From assembly GCF_010104355.1 (NCBI RefSeq), contig NZ_CP044972.1:806001-870000 (forward strand): a DNA stretch of 64,000 nt, written 5' to 3'. Origin of the DNA: Hydrogenophaga sp. PBL-H3. Its GTDB lineage: Bacteria; Pseudomonadota; Gammaproteobacteria; Burkholderiales; Burkholderiaceae_C. The notes below the pieces were generated by a model. It was not told the DNA's origin. It made no database searches and was given only the letters and a program-made list of their open reading frames with translations. How positions within the stretch are numbered: position 1 is the first letter of the stretch; the number at the start of each line of letters is the position of its first letter. Below are positions 51,782 to 61,535 of this stretch, one piece after another. Position numbers and translations under genes: made by a program.

Positions 51782-52432
51782 TCAAAGCCGCCAGGTGGGC
51801 AGTTGCCAGTTGCGCCACAGGGCCAGACCGCGCAACCCGGCCGTTACCACCACGCAGGCCAGCAGTGCCAGCCAGCCCGGCGCCTGCAGGTGCCACAGGC
51901 CCACGTAGACCCAGCTGCCGGCGAACGCGCACACCGCATACGGCCGGTGATCGTGGAAGGCGGAAGGGATCTCGTTGCACACCACGTCGCGCAGCACGCC
52001 ACCGCACACGCCGGTGATGAGCCCCATGAGCACGGCCACCAGCGCGGGCATGTCCAGCAGCAGCGCCTGGTGCACGCCGGTGGCGGCAAACAGGCCCAGG
52101 CCGAGCGCGTCGGGCCACTGCATGGCGCGCGCGGTGAGCGCAAAGTGGCGCGAGCGCAGGAACAGCATGGCCAGCACGCACAGCGCGAACACACCCCACA
52201 GCAGCTCCACGTGCCGCACCCAGAAGAACGGCCGCTGGTCCAGCAGCAGGTCGCGCAGCGTGCCGCCGCCAAAGGCCGCCAGGAAACCGACCACGCACAC
52301 GCCCACCGCGTCGAGCTTCTTGCGCGCGCCCTCCATCACGCCCGACAGCGCAAAGGCCGCGGTGGCGCTGATCTCGACCAGCAGGCGCAGTCCTTCGCCC
52401 CAAAGCGCCACGTTGTTCAGGGGCGTGTTCAC
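51782..52432 (-). CDS. TRIC-type/UPF0126 (YadS-like) membrane protein
   Basis: The 216-residue protein has about seven helices arranged as two homologous three-helix repeats. Each repeat carries the glycine/arginine motif of the family (GFLAAFGGGTLRDLLLDQRP, then GVCGGVLRDVVCNEIP). Family members are trimeric cation channels. The GTG at 52432 overlaps the stop of the IclR-type gene (GTGA) and precedes the first helix (LLVEISATAAFALSGVMEG). Co-transcription with the regulator is likely, but a link to aromatic catabolism is not evident. Confidence 0.88.
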   Translation of the reverse strand: MNTPLNNVALWGEGLRLLVEISATAAFALSGVMEGARKKLDAVGVCVVGFLAAFGGGTLRDLLLDQRPFFWVRHVELLWGVFALCVLAMLFLRSRHFALTARAMQWPDALGLGLFAATGVHQALLLDMPALVAVLMGLITGVCGGVLRDVVCNEIPSAFHDHRPYAVCAFAGSWVYVGLWHLQAPGWLALLACVVVTAGLRGLALWRNWQLPTWRL

Positions 52433-53226
52433 GCGCCGCCTTTCACCGCCAGCAGGGTGGAGATCTGGCGGGCGGCCTCCAGCAGCGGCGGGAGCAGGGT
52501 GTCCTGCACCACGCGGGCGCTGGTGCGGTTGGCCTGGCCGCTCAGGTTCAGTGCGGCCACCGTGCGCCCGCTGCCGTCCACCAGCGGAGCGGCCAGGGAG
52601 ATCAGGCCTTCTTCGAGTTCCTGGTTGACCAGGCACCAGCCCTGCTTGCGCACTTGCTGCACGCGGGTGAGCAGCGCGGCCGGGTCGGTGAGCGTGTGGC
52701 GGGTCAGTGGTTTGAGGTCGGACGCGTCCAGGCGCGCGCGCACCTCGTCGTCGCTCAGGCCGGCAAGCAGCATGCGGCCCATGGAGGTGCAGTAAGCCGG
52801 CAGGCGCGAGCCGATGCCCAGCGAGTTTTTCATGATCTTGTGCGTGGGCACGCGCATCACATAGACGATGTCGGTGCCGTCCAGCACGGCGGCCGAGCTG
52901 GATTCCTTGACCGATTCGACCAGCGCCTCGACCACCGGCTCGGCGAGGTTCCAGATCGGCATGGACGAGAGGTAGGCAAAACCAAGGTCGAGGATTCGGG
53001 CGGTGAGGCGGAAGTCGCGGCCATCGCTCTCCACATAGCCCAACGCCTGCAGCGTGAGCAGGATGCGGCGGGCTCCGGCGCGTGTGAGGCCGCTGCGCGC
53101 AGCGACTTCGCTCAGCGTCTGGCGCGGCGCCAGTGCGCTGAAGCTGCGGATGACTTCGAGCCCGCGCGCGAACGACTGCACGTAGCTGTCGCCGGGGCGG
53201 GGCGGGGCGGTGGATGTGGCGGGCAT
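52429..53226 (-). CDS. pcaR: IclR-family regulator, PcaR/PobR type
   Basis: The 265-residue regulator has an N-terminal winged helix-turn-helix (SFARGLEVIRSFSALAPRQT, then EVAARSGLTRAGARRILLTL) and a GAF-like IclR effector domain with YVMRVPTHKIM and SMGRMLLAGL. This group controls protocatechuate/beta-ketoadipate genes. It is transcribed divergently from pcaI across a 103-base gap that holds repeated TGTTCG-type half-sites. 3-Oxoadipate or a similar intermediate is the likely effector, by analogy with PcaR/PcaU. Confidence 0.9.
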   Translation of the reverse strand: MPATSTAPPRPGDSYVQSFARGLEVIRSFSALAPRQTLSEVAARSGLTRAGARRILLTLQALGYVESDGRDFRLTARILDLGFAYLSSMPIWNLAEPVVEALVESVKESSSAAVLDGTDIVYVMRVPTHKIMKNSLGIGSRLPAYCTSMGRMLLAGLSDDEVRARLDASDLKPLTRHTLTDPAALLTRVQQVRKQGWCLVNQELEEGLISLAAPLVDGSGRTVAALNLSGQANRTSARVVQDTLLPPLLEAARQISTLLAVKGGA

Positions 53227-53263
53227 GGGCGCTTTTTTGAACAGCCTGTTTATAATTCATTCT

Positions 53264-53290
53264 GCGAACATTTGTTCTTTGTACGAACAA
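53264..53290. promoter_or_regulatory. Triple half-site operator between pcaR and pcaI
   Basis: The site reads GCGAACA-TTTGTTC-TTTG-TACGAACAA, giving an inverted pair plus a third, directly repeated half-site, with the outer two sharing CGAACA. PcaU in Acinetobacter uses three 10-base half-sites with a similar layout. Its central position in the divergent region fits control of both the regulator gene and pcaIJF. Confidence 0.6.
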
Positions 53291-53329
53291 ATTTTCAAGA
53301 AGCTGCATTCGATTCGAACTGGAGACCAC

Positions 53330-54031
53330 GTGATCAACAAGATTTCCCCGTCGATTGCCGACGCCCTGTCGGTGGTGCAGGACGGGCACACCGTGCTCAT
53401 CGGTGGTTTCGGCACCTCGGGCATTCCCACCGAGCTGATCGACGGCCTGATCGAGCATGGAGCGCGCGAGCTCACCGTGGTGAACAACAACGCCGGCAAT
53501 GGCGACACGGGTCTCGCTGCGTTGCTGGCCGCCGGGCGCGTGCGCAAGATCGTCTGCAGCTTCCCGCGCCAGGCCGACAGCCACGTGTTCGACGGCCTTT
53601 ACCGCGCCGGCAAGATCGAGCTGGAACTGGTGCCCCAGGGCAACCTGGCCGAACGGCTGCGCGCCGCCGGTGCCGGCATCGGCGGCTTCTTCACGCCCAC
53701 CGGCTTTGGCACGGCGCTGGCCGAGGGCAAGGAAACGCGCGAGATCAATGGCCGCCATTACGTCTTCGAGTCGCCGCTGCCTGGCGACGTGGCGCTCATC
53801 AAGGCCGAGCGCGGTGACCGCTGGGGCAACCTCACCTACCGCAAGGCCGCGCGCAACTTCGGGCCGGTGATGGCCATGGCCGCGCGCCACACCATTGCCA
53901 CCGTGCACCACATTGCTGAACTCGGTGAGCTCGACCCCGAAGCCATCGTCACGCCCGGCATCCACGTCGGAAAAATCGTTCGCATCGACCGCGTGGCCAC
54001 GCAGGCCGGCGGTTTCAAAGGGTCTGTATGA
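53330..54031 (+). CDS. pcaI: 3-oxoadipate CoA-transferase, subunit A
   Basis: PcaI and PcaJ together move CoA from succinyl-CoA to 3-oxoadipate. The 233-residue alpha subunit shows the HTVLIGGFGTSGIPTELIDG opening, ELTVVNNNAGNGDTGLAALL, and the QGNLAERLRAAGAGIGGFFT core with the oxyanion-hole glycine region. Translation begins at GTG (53330), with GGAG 6-9 bases upstream; the frame is open further upstream but runs through the operator. The stop overlaps the pcaJ start (ATGA). Confidence 0.93.
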   Translation: MINKISPSIADALSVVQDGHTVLIGGFGTSGIPTELIDGLIEHGARELTVVNNNAGNGDTGLAALLAAGRVRKIVCSFPRQADSHVFDGLYRAGKIELELVPQGNLAERLRAAGAGIGGFFTPTGFGTALAEGKETREINGRHYVFESPLPGDVALIKAERGDRWGNLTYRKAARNFGPVMAMAARHTIATVHHIAELGELDPEAIVTPGIHVGKIVRIDRVATQAGGFKGSV

Positions 54032-54669
54032 ATTATCAGAAACGCAGCAAGGCCGAACTTGCGCAGCGCGTGGCGCGCGACATCCACGACGGTGCCTATG
54101 TGAACCTGGGCATCGGCATGCCCACGCAGGTGGCCAACCACCTGGCCCCAGGCATCGAGGTGGTCTTGCACAGCGAAAACGGCATTTTGGGCATGGGCCC
54201 GGCGCCGGCTGCCGGTGAAGAAGACTACGACCTCATCAACGCCGGCAAACAACCCGTGACGCTGCTGCCCGGCGGCGCGTACTTTCACCACGCCGACAGC
54301 TTCGGCATGATGCGCGGCGGCCACCTCGACATCTGCGTGCTCGGCGCGTTCCAGGTCTCGGCCACCGGCGATCTGGCCAACTGGAGCACCGGCGAGCCGG
54401 GCGCCATTCCGGCCGTGGGCGGCGCGATGGACCTGGCCGTGGGTGCCAAGCAGACCTGGGTGATGATGGACCTGCTCGACAAACAAGGCCGCAGCAAGGT
54501 GGTGCCCACCTGCACCTACCCGCTCACCGGTGTCGCCTGCGTGAAACGCATCTACACCGATCTCGCCACACTCGCGTGCACGCCGCAAGGCCTGAGGCTC
54601 ATCGACAAGGTCGATGGCCTGGAGCACGCCGAACTCGAACGCCTGGTGGGCCTGCCCATCGCCGCCTGA
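54028..54669 (+). CDS. pcaJ: 3-oxoadipate CoA-transferase, subunit B
   Basis: The 213-residue beta subunit carries the active-site glutamate, Glu50, in LHSENGILGMGPAP, preceded by YVNLGIGMPTQVANH. These are the two hallmark motifs of class I CoA-transferases. The HLDICVLGAFQVSATGDLANW segment is also conserved. Scs/AtoA-type substrates cannot be excluded from sequence alone. The coupling to a beta-ketoadipyl-CoA thiolase gene and a maleylacetate pathway supports 3-oxoadipate. Confidence 0.93.
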   Translation: MNYQKRSKAELAQRVARDIHDGAYVNLGIGMPTQVANHLAPGIEVVLHSENGILGMGPAPAAGEEDYDLINAGKQPVTLLPGGAYFHHADSFGMMRGGHLDICVLGAFQVSATGDLANWSTGEPGAIPAVGGAMDLAVGAKQTWVMMDLLDKQGRSKVVPTCTYPLTGVACVKRIYTDLATLACTPQGLRLIDKVDGLEHAELERLVGLPIAA

Positions 54670-54691
54670 CCCCGCAACACCGGAGACCTTC

Positions 54692-55894
<1,203 letters not shown>

Positions 55895-55905
55895 CGCGCG
55901 TTTTC

Positions 55906-55928
55906 CAGCGCGCGCAAAACTGATTTGC
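55906..55928. promoter_or_regulatory. Shared LysR-type operator motif, copy 1
   Basis: The 23 bases CAGCGCGCGCAAAACTGATTTGC differ at only three positions from 58911-58933. They contain a perfect dyad GCAAA-N5-TTTGC (55914-55928). The ATTTGC end lies about 96 bases before the dehydrogenase gene start. The similar spacing at the dioxygenase gene implies one regulator for both operons, most likely the LysR protein encoded between them. Confidence 0.65.
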
Positions 55929-56023
55929 GCGGCGCTGCTTGAAGTGGCGCGGAAGGGCCGCGACACTGCCTGGGGCGCTGGGGCGTGCACGTTCGCACGC
56001 CGCCGGCCACCAGGAGACAACAC

Positions 56024-56893
56024 ATGCGATTGCACTTCATCGGCGTGGGCAAGATGGGCCTGCCCATGGCCCTGCACTTGCGCGCCAGCAGCGCCGACGT
56101 CAGCGTGAGCGACTTTGATGTAGCGCGCTGTTCGCTCGCCACCGAGCAGGGGCTCACCGTCGCACCCGACGCCGCGCAGGCCCTGCGGCAGGCCGATGGC
56201 GTGTTTTCTTCATTGCCGCACGATGCGGCCCTGCTCAAGGTGGCCGAGCAGGTGGCGACCCACGCCAAGCCGGGTACGTTCTGGGTCGACACCAGCACCG
56301 TGTCGCTCACAGCGTCCGCGCAGGCCGCGCAGATCGGCGAAGCAGCGGGCATCGAATGCGTTCGCACCACCGTCTCGGGCAACAACAAGATGGCCGAAGC
56401 CGCGCAGCTCACCGTGCTGGCTTCAGGCCCGCGCACCACCTACGACCGTGTGTTGCCGCTGCTGCAGCGCTGGGGTCCGAACCAGTTCTACCTGGGCGAG
56501 GCCGAGCAGGCGCGCCTGATGAAACTGGTGATCAACCTCATGATTGCGCAGACCAGCGCGATGCTGGGCGAGGCGCTCACGCTGGGCCGCAAGGGCGGGC
56601 TCGACTGGCACGACATGTGGCGCGTGATGGGTGCGAGCGCCGTGGCCTCACCCATCGTCAAGGCGAAAGCGGCGCAGCTCTCGGAGCGCGATTTTTCAGC
56701 CACCTTCACCGTGAACCAGATGGTCAAGGACCTCGACCTCATCCTGGGCGCGGGGAGTGACCACCAGGTGCCGCTGCCGCAAACCGCCCTGACACGCCAG
56801 CTCATGGACGCCGCGCGCGCCCACGGCGATGCGGATGCCGACTACGCCGCCATCATCAAGGCGGTGGAACGCAGTGCAGGGCTCTCAACATGA
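56024..56893 (+). CDS. NAD(P)-dependent beta-hydroxyacid dehydrogenase-like protein of the hydroxyquinol cluster
   Basis: The 289-residue protein has a Rossmann loop FIGVGKMGLPMALHL and the catalytic lysine in ARLMKLVINLMIAQ, as in 3-hydroxyisobutyrate-type dehydrogenases. Its substrate loop reads TTVSGNNKMAEAAQL in place of the common DAPVSGG motif, which suggests an unusual substrate. It is coupled to the maleylacetate reductase gene by an ATGA overlap and shares its promoter motif with the dioxygenase gene. A reaction on a ring-cleavage or side-chain intermediate is inferred. An AGGAG site precedes the ATG. Confidence 0.87.
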   Translation: MRLHFIGVGKMGLPMALHLRASSADVSVSDFDVARCSLATEQGLTVAPDAAQALRQADGVFSSLPHDAALLKVAEQVATHAKPGTFWVDTSTVSLTASAQAAQIGEAAGIECVRTTVSGNNKMAEAAQLTVLASGPRTTYDRVLPLLQRWGPNQFYLGEAEQARLMKLVINLMIAQTSAMLGEALTLGRKGGLDWHDMWRVMGASAVASPIVKAKAAQLSERDFSATFTVNQMVKDLDLILGAGSDHQVPLPQTALTRQLMDAARAHGDADADYAAIIKAVERSAGLST

Positions 56894-57948
56894 AACGCTT
56901 CACCTACCAGAGCCTGCCTTCGCGCGTGGTGTTCGGCGCCGGCTCGCTGGCCCAGCTGCCGCGTGAGATCGAAGCCATGGGCGCGCACCGCGCGCTGGTG
57001 CTGTGCACGCCCGAGCAGCGCGGCATGGCCGAACGCGTGGTGGCCTTGCTCGGTGATCGCGCGGCGGGCGTGTTTGACCGCGCCGTGATGCACGTGCCCA
57101 TCGAGACCGCGCGCGAAGCGCGCGAGGTGGCGCGTCAGCTCGGCGCCGACTGTGCCGTGGCCATCGGGGGCGGCTCCACCACCGGCCTGGGCAAGGCCAT
57201 CGCGCTCGACTCGGGCCTGCCCATCCTGGCCATACCGACCACCTACGCCGGCTCCGAGATGACGCCGATCTACGGCATCACCGAAGCCGGGTTGAAGAAG
57301 ACCGGCAAAGACATCCGCGTGCTGCCGCGCACCGTGATCTACGACCCCGAACTCAGCCTGGGCCTGCCCGTGGGCCTGAGCGTGACCAGCGGTATCAATG
57401 CCATTGCGCACGCGGCCGAAGGTCTGTACGCGGTGGACGCCAACCCCGTCATCAGCCTCATGGCACAAGAAGGCATCGCCGCCCTGGGCCGCGCGCTGCC
57501 GGTGATCAAGGCCAACCCGTCGGATGTGACGGCACGGTCCGATGCGCTCTACGGCGCCTGGCTCTGCGGCACCGTGCTCGGCACCGTGGGCATGGCCCTG
57601 CACCACAAGCTCTGCCACACGCTGGGCGGCAGCTTCAACCTGCCGCACGCCGAAACCCACACCATCGTGCTGCCCCACGCACTGGCCTACAACGCTGCCG
57701 CCGCGCCCGAGGCCATGGCCCGCATCGCCTCGGCACTTGGCGGCACCAGCGCCGCGCAAGCGGTGTTCGACTTGGCGCGGGACAACGGCGCGCCGGTGGC
57801 GCTCAAGGACATCGGCATGAAAGAGGCCGATCTGGACCGGGCCTGCGAGATTGCGATGAGCAACCAATACCCGAACCCTCGGGCGCTGGAGGCGGGGGCG
57901 ATTCGGCGGTTGTTGCAGGATGCGTTTGAGGGGCGGCGACCCGGTTGA
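56890..57948 (+). CDS. Maleylacetate reductase
   Basis: This NAD(P)H-dependent enzyme reduces maleylacetate to 3-oxoadipate. The 352-residue protein belongs to the iron-alcohol-dehydrogenase-like family. It has the RVVFGAGSLAQLP opening, the AIGGGSTTGLGKAIALD nucleotide loop, PTTYAGSEMTPIYGIT, and histidines in INAIAHAAEGLY, LHHKLCHTLGG and LPHAETH. These residues match TftE/MacA-type maleylacetate reductases. It feeds directly into the pcaIJF reactions encoded upstream. Confidence 0.94.
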   Translation: MKRFTYQSLPSRVVFGAGSLAQLPREIEAMGAHRALVLCTPEQRGMAERVVALLGDRAAGVFDRAVMHVPIETAREAREVARQLGADCAVAIGGGSTTGLGKAIALDSGLPILAIPTTYAGSEMTPIYGITEAGLKKTGKDIRVLPRTVIYDPELSLGLPVGLSVTSGINAIAHAAEGLYAVDANPVISLMAQEGIAALGRALPVIKANPSDVTARSDALYGAWLCGTVLGTVGMALHHKLCHTLGGSFNLPHAETHTIVLPHALAYNAAAAPEAMARIASALGGTSAAQAVFDLARDNGAPVALKDIGMKEADLDRACEIAMSNQYPNPRALEAGAIRRLLQDAFEGRRPG

Positions 57949-57964
57949 TCGGAGCCGGTGTCCA

Positions 57965-58894
57965 TCAATACACCGTGAACCGCCCCGTCCACTTGCGCTC
58001 GTAGCCCATCTTCACGAAGTGCTCGGCCATGAAGTCGATGAAGGTGCGGACCTTGGCGCTCAGGTGTTTGCGGCTGGGGTAGGCCAGGTTCACGGTGATG
58101 CGGGGCAGGTCCCAGTCGTCGAGCACGGGCACCAGGCGACCGGCCACGATGTCGTCGTACACGATGTAGCTCGGCTGCACCAGGATGCCCAGGCCGTCGA
58201 GCGCGGCGGCGCGCAGGATCTGGCCGTCGTTGGATTCGAGCAGGGCCTTCACCGCCACCGTCTGGCTCTCTTCACCGCGCGTGAAGCGCAGTTCGTAGGG
58301 GTTGTTGGCGTGCACGTAGATCAGCAGGTGGTGGCGCTGCAGCTCGTCCAGCGTTTTGGGGAACCCGTGTTTGGCCAGGTACCGCGGTGAGGCGGTGAGC
58401 ACACGGCGGGTTTCGGCCAGGCGGCGGATGGTGATGTTGCTGTCGGGCTCCACCTCGCGGTTGCGGATCGCCACGTCGATGTTGTTGTCGATGATGTCGA
58501 GGTAGCGGTTGGCGGCTTCCACGTGCACGGTCACGTTGGGGTAACGCTCGGTGTATTCGCGCAGCAGCGGCGCAATGTGGTGCAGCGAAAACGACAGCGA
58601 GGCGCTGATGCGCAGCGTGCCAGTGGGGTTGAGCGCGGCGGCGTTCACGGTGGATTCGGCATCGCGCAGGTCGGCCAGGATGCTGCGGGCACGTTGAAAG
58701 AATTCCTGGCCCGTGTCGGTGAGGTAGAGGCGGCGCGTGTTGCGCTCCACCAGGCGCACGCCCAGGCGCTCTTCGAGCGCGGCCAGCTGGCGGCTGGCGC
58801 TGGCGTTGGACATGTCCATCAGCTCCGCCGCACGGCTCAGGCTGCCGCTCTCGGCGACGTGCACAAACAACTCCATCTCGGTCCAGCGATCCAT
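57965..58894 (-). CDS. LysR-type regulator of the hydroxyquinol genes
   Basis: The 309-residue LysR protein has the DNA-binding helix SLSRAAELMDMSNASASRQLAALE and a substrate-binding domain beginning GTLRISASLSFSLHHIAPLL. It is convergent with the maleylacetate reductase gene and divergent from the dioxygenase gene. The ATG at 58894 is preferred to a GTG two codons upstream, since DRWTEMELFVHV is the usual opening. Direct repeats ATTTGCAGCGC lie 12-44 bases before it, so autoregulation is likely. Confidence 0.9.
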   Translation of the reverse strand: MDRWTEMELFVHVAESGSLSRAAELMDMSNASASRQLAALEERLGVRLVERNTRRLYLTDTGQEFFQRARSILADLRDAESTVNAAALNPTGTLRISASLSFSLHHIAPLLREYTERYPNVTVHVEAANRYLDIIDNNIDVAIRNREVEPDSNITIRRLAETRRVLTASPRYLAKHGFPKTLDELQRHHLLIYVHANNPYELRFTRGEESQTVAVKALLESNDGQILRAAALDGLGILVQPSYIVYDDIVAGRLVPVLDDWDLPRITVNLAYPSRKHLSAKVRTFIDFMAEHFVKMGYERKWTGRFTVY

Positions 58895-58905
58895 GTTCAC
58901 CCCGT

Positions 58906-58938
58906 ATTTGCAGCGCGCGGAAAAGTCATTTGCAGCGC
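58906..58938. promoter_or_regulatory. Shared LysR-type operator motif, copy 2, with 22-base direct repeat
   Basis: ATTTGCAGCGC occurs at 58906-58916 and again at 58928-58938, exactly 22 bases (two helical turns) apart. The part 58911-58933 matches 55906-55928 at 20 of 23 positions. It lies between the divergent LysR and dioxygenase genes, with its second ATTTGC 88 bases before the dioxygenase start. Confidence 0.68.
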
Positions 58939-59020
58939 CGCACTAGGTGGCATTGTGCGCAGCTTCTACAGTGCGTCCTACAGAGAAAACCCCGCAGGAA
59001 GAACCAGTAGGAGACAGGCT

Positions 59021-59851
59021 GTGCGAAACCTCGACCAGTACAACATCACGCAAGCCGTGATCGCGCGCTTTGCGCAGACACCCGATCCGCGCCTCAAAGA
59101 AATCATGACCAGCCTGGTGCAGCACCTGCACGCGTTTGCGCGCGAGGTGAAGCTGACAGAAGCCGAGTGGATGCAGGGCATCGAATTCCTCACCGCCACC
59201 GGCCAGATGTGCGACGACAAGCGCCAGGAGTTCATCCTGCTGTCCGACACGCTGGGCCTGTCGATGCTCACCGTGGCGATGAACAACGACAAGCCGCCCG
59301 GTTGCACCGAGGCCACGGTGTTCGGCCCGTTCCATGTGGAAGGCGCGCCGCACATCGAACTGGGTGGCGACGTGGCTCAGGGCGCCAGGGGAACGCCTTG
59401 CGAGGTGCGCGGCACGGTGCGGGGGCTGGACGGATCTCCGGTGCCGCAGGCGCACATCGAGGTCTGGCAGGCCGACGCCGAGGGCCTGTACGACGTGCAG
59501 CGCGCCGACTGCGATGGTGCCCAGGCGCGTGGTGTGTTGCAGGCCGACGCGCAGGGCCGCTACCGCTTCACATCGATCCTGGCCGAGGCCTACCCGATCC
59601 CCGACGACGGCCCGGTGGGCGACATGCTCAAGGCCACCAAACGCCACCCCTGGCGTCCGGCCCACCTGCACTTCCTCATTCAGGCGCCTGGCTACCAGAC
59701 GCTGATCACCCACGTGTTTCGCAACGGCGACCAGTACCTCGATTCCGACGCGGTGTTCGGCGTGCGCGAATCGCTCATTGCCGATTGGCTGCCACAAGCG
59801 GACGGCACCTATCTCGTCGAGTTTGATTTCGTTCTAGACCCCGCCCGCTGA
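59021..59851 (+). CDS. Hydroxyquinol 1,2-dioxygenase (intradiol)
   Basis: This non-heme Fe(III) enzyme opens the ring of hydroxyquinol (1,2,4-trihydroxybenzene) to maleylacetate. The 276-residue protein has the helical dimerisation domain (about 1-95) and the intradiol core. Iron ligands can be assigned as Tyr157 (EGLYDVQ), Tyr191 (AEAYPIPDDGP), His215 and His217 (HPWRPAHLHF). Catechol 1,2-dioxygenase is the alternative, but an adjacent maleylacetate reductase gene and the lack of muconate cycloisomerase favour hydroxyquinol. Translation begins at GTG with an upstream AGGAG. Confidence 0.9.
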   Translation: MRNLDQYNITQAVIARFAQTPDPRLKEIMTSLVQHLHAFAREVKLTEAEWMQGIEFLTATGQMCDDKRQEFILLSDTLGLSMLTVAMNNDKPPGCTEATVFGPFHVEGAPHIELGGDVAQGARGTPCEVRGTVRGLDGSPVPQAHIEVWQADAEGLYDVQRADCDGAQARGVLQADAQGRYRFTSILAEAYPIPDDGPVGDMLKATKRHPWRPAHLHFLIQAPGYQTLITHVFRNGDQYLDSDAVFGVRESLIADWLPQADGTYLVEFDFVLDPAR

Positions 59852-59887
59852 GCTTTCGCCACCGCCCTGCAACAAGGAGACAAGACC

Positions 59888-60979
59888 ATGATGAAACGCG
59901 CCTTCCTCACCACCACGCTGGTGGCCGCCCTCACCGCCGCCGGCCTGGGCACCGCCCACGCGCAGCAGACCTTCAAGCTCACCATCGCGTCGAGCCACCC
60001 GACCACGCTGCCCTGGGTCGGTTTGATGAGCTCGCTGTTCGTGCCCGAGGTCAACAAGCGCGTGGCCGCGCTGAACAAGGGCTACAAGATCGAGTGGCGC
60101 GAAGCCTACGGTGGCCAGCTCTACAAGATGAACGCCACGCTCACCAGCGTGGAGCAGGGCATCACCGACATCGGTTGGGTGTTCCACAACCTCGAAGCCG
60201 CCAAGATGCCGCTGTCGCAGTTCGGCACCGTGACCCCGTTCACCACCGACGACGTGCGCATCATCCTGGACGTGGCCAACGAGATGAACGAGAAGGTGCC
60301 CGCGCTTCAGAAGGAATGGGAGAAGAACAACATGGTGTTCCTGGGCGCCACCGGCGTGGACACCTACCACCTGTTCACCAAGAACCCGATCGCCACTTAC
60401 GCCGACCTCAAGGGCCGCAAGATCAGCGCGCCGGGCAGCATCGGCCTGTGGCTCAAGGGTTCGGGCGCGGTGCCGGTGGACGGCTCGCTCACCAGCTACT
60501 ACACCGACATCCAGACGGGGGTGAGCGAGGGCACGATCTCGATCGCCACCGGCATCCTGCCCAACAAGATCTACGAAGTGGCGCCCTACATCACCACGGT
60601 GAACATCGGAGCGCTCTACATCGGCGGCATGGCCATGAACAAGGACAGCTACGCCGGCCTGCCGCCCGAGGTGCAGCAGATCGTGAAGGACGTGGGCAAG
60701 GAGTACTCGAAGGCGCTGGGCGCCACGCTGATGCAGCGCTACGAGACCGCGCTCAAGACCATGGAAACCAACGGCGCCAAACAGACGCCGTCGGTGCGCA
60801 TCACCAACATGAGCTCGGGCGAGCGCGACAAGTGGGTCAAGACCATGCCCAACCTGGCGGCCGAGTGGGCCAAGACCAATGCTTCCAAGGGGCCGGCGAA
60901 AGAGATCGTGAAGACCTACATGGATTCGCTGCGCAAACGGGGCGTGAAGCCCGCCCGCGACTGGGACAAAGAACTCTGA
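59888..60979 (+). CDS. dctP: TRAP transporter substrate-binding protein DctP
   Basis: The 363-residue periplasmic protein has a signal peptide cleaved near AHAQQ and a DctP-type fold. The conserved arginine/lysine region in ADLKGRKISAPGSIGLWLKG is visible, with YYTDIQTGVSEGTISI after it. It captures an organic acid for the DctQM pump. The position right after the hydroxyquinol dioxygenase gene suggests an aromatic or ring-derived carboxylate as ligand, which sequence alone cannot settle. An AAGGAG site precedes the ATG. Confidence 0.93.
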   Translation: MMKRAFLTTTLVAALTAAGLGTAHAQQTFKLTIASSHPTTLPWVGLMSSLFVPEVNKRVAALNKGYKIEWREAYGGQLYKMNATLTSVEQGITDIGWVFHNLEAAKMPLSQFGTVTPFTTDDVRIILDVANEMNEKVPALQKEWEKNNMVFLGATGVDTYHLFTKNPIATYADLKGRKISAPGSIGLWLKGSGAVPVDGSLTSYYTDIQTGVSEGTISIATGILPNKIYEVAPYITTVNIGALYIGGMAMNKDSYAGLPPEVQQIVKDVGKEYSKALGATLMQRYETALKTMETNGAKQTPSVRITNMSSGERDKWVKTMPNLAAEWAKTNASKGPAKEIVKTYMDSLRKRGVKPARDWDKEL

Positions 60980-60980
60980 C

Positions 60981-61535
60981 ATGAGCTACGAAGCCAACAC
61001 CGACCTGGAGGCTGGGCCGCCGCCATCGGGCGCGCCCACCAGTCCCTTCGGGCGCTTGATCGACAGCCTCAACGCCTTTGGATCGGTCGTCATTGGCCTG
61101 GTGATGGTGCTGATGGTGGTGGACGTGCTGATGCGCAACCTGCTCAACCACCCCATCGACGGTGTGGCCGAGCTGGTGGCCACGTCCATCGTGGTGATCG
61201 TGTTCCTGCAGCTGCCGGCCACCCTGCGCCATGGCCGCATGAGCCGGGCCGACCTGTTCATCGACCCCTACATCCTCAAACGCCCGCGCGCCGGCAAGCG
61301 ACTGCGCGCGGTGTTCTCGGTGGTGGGCATCTTTGCCTGCGGTGTCATCGCGTACGCCACCTGGCCGCTGCTCAGCCGCGCCTGGGGCAACGAAGAGTTT
61401 CTGGGCATCGAAGGCATCTTCACCTTCCCCACCTGGCCCATGCGGCTGGTGGTGCTGGGTGGTGCGGTGCTGGCCGCCATTCAATACGCCTTGCTGGCGG
61501 TACAAGACTGGCGCGAAGCCGGAGAGCACGCATGA
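60981..61535 (+). CDS. dctQ: TRAP transporter small permease DctQ
   Basis: The 184-residue protein has four transmembrane helices (about 32-52, 66-86, 108-128 and 150-170), as is typical for DctQ. It has the QLPATLRHGRMSRADLFID motif between helices two and three. It starts one base after the dctP stop, and its stop overlaps the dctM start by four bases, so the three TRAP subunits are coupled. Confidence 0.92.
   Translation: MSYEANTDLEAGPPPSGAPTSPFGRLIDSLNAFGSVVIGLVMVLMVVDVLMRNLLNHPIDGVAELVATSIVVIVFLQLPATLRHGRMSRADLFIDPYILKRPRAGKRLRAVFSVVGIFACGVIAYATWPLLSRAWGNEEFLGIEGIFTFPTWPMRLVVLGGAVLAAIQYALLAVQDWREAGEHA

Noticed and set aside
53237..53256. TTGAAC...TATAAT as a pcaI promoter
   Set aside because: The two boxes are only eight bases apart, far short of the 16-18 bases needed, so only the operator was annotated.
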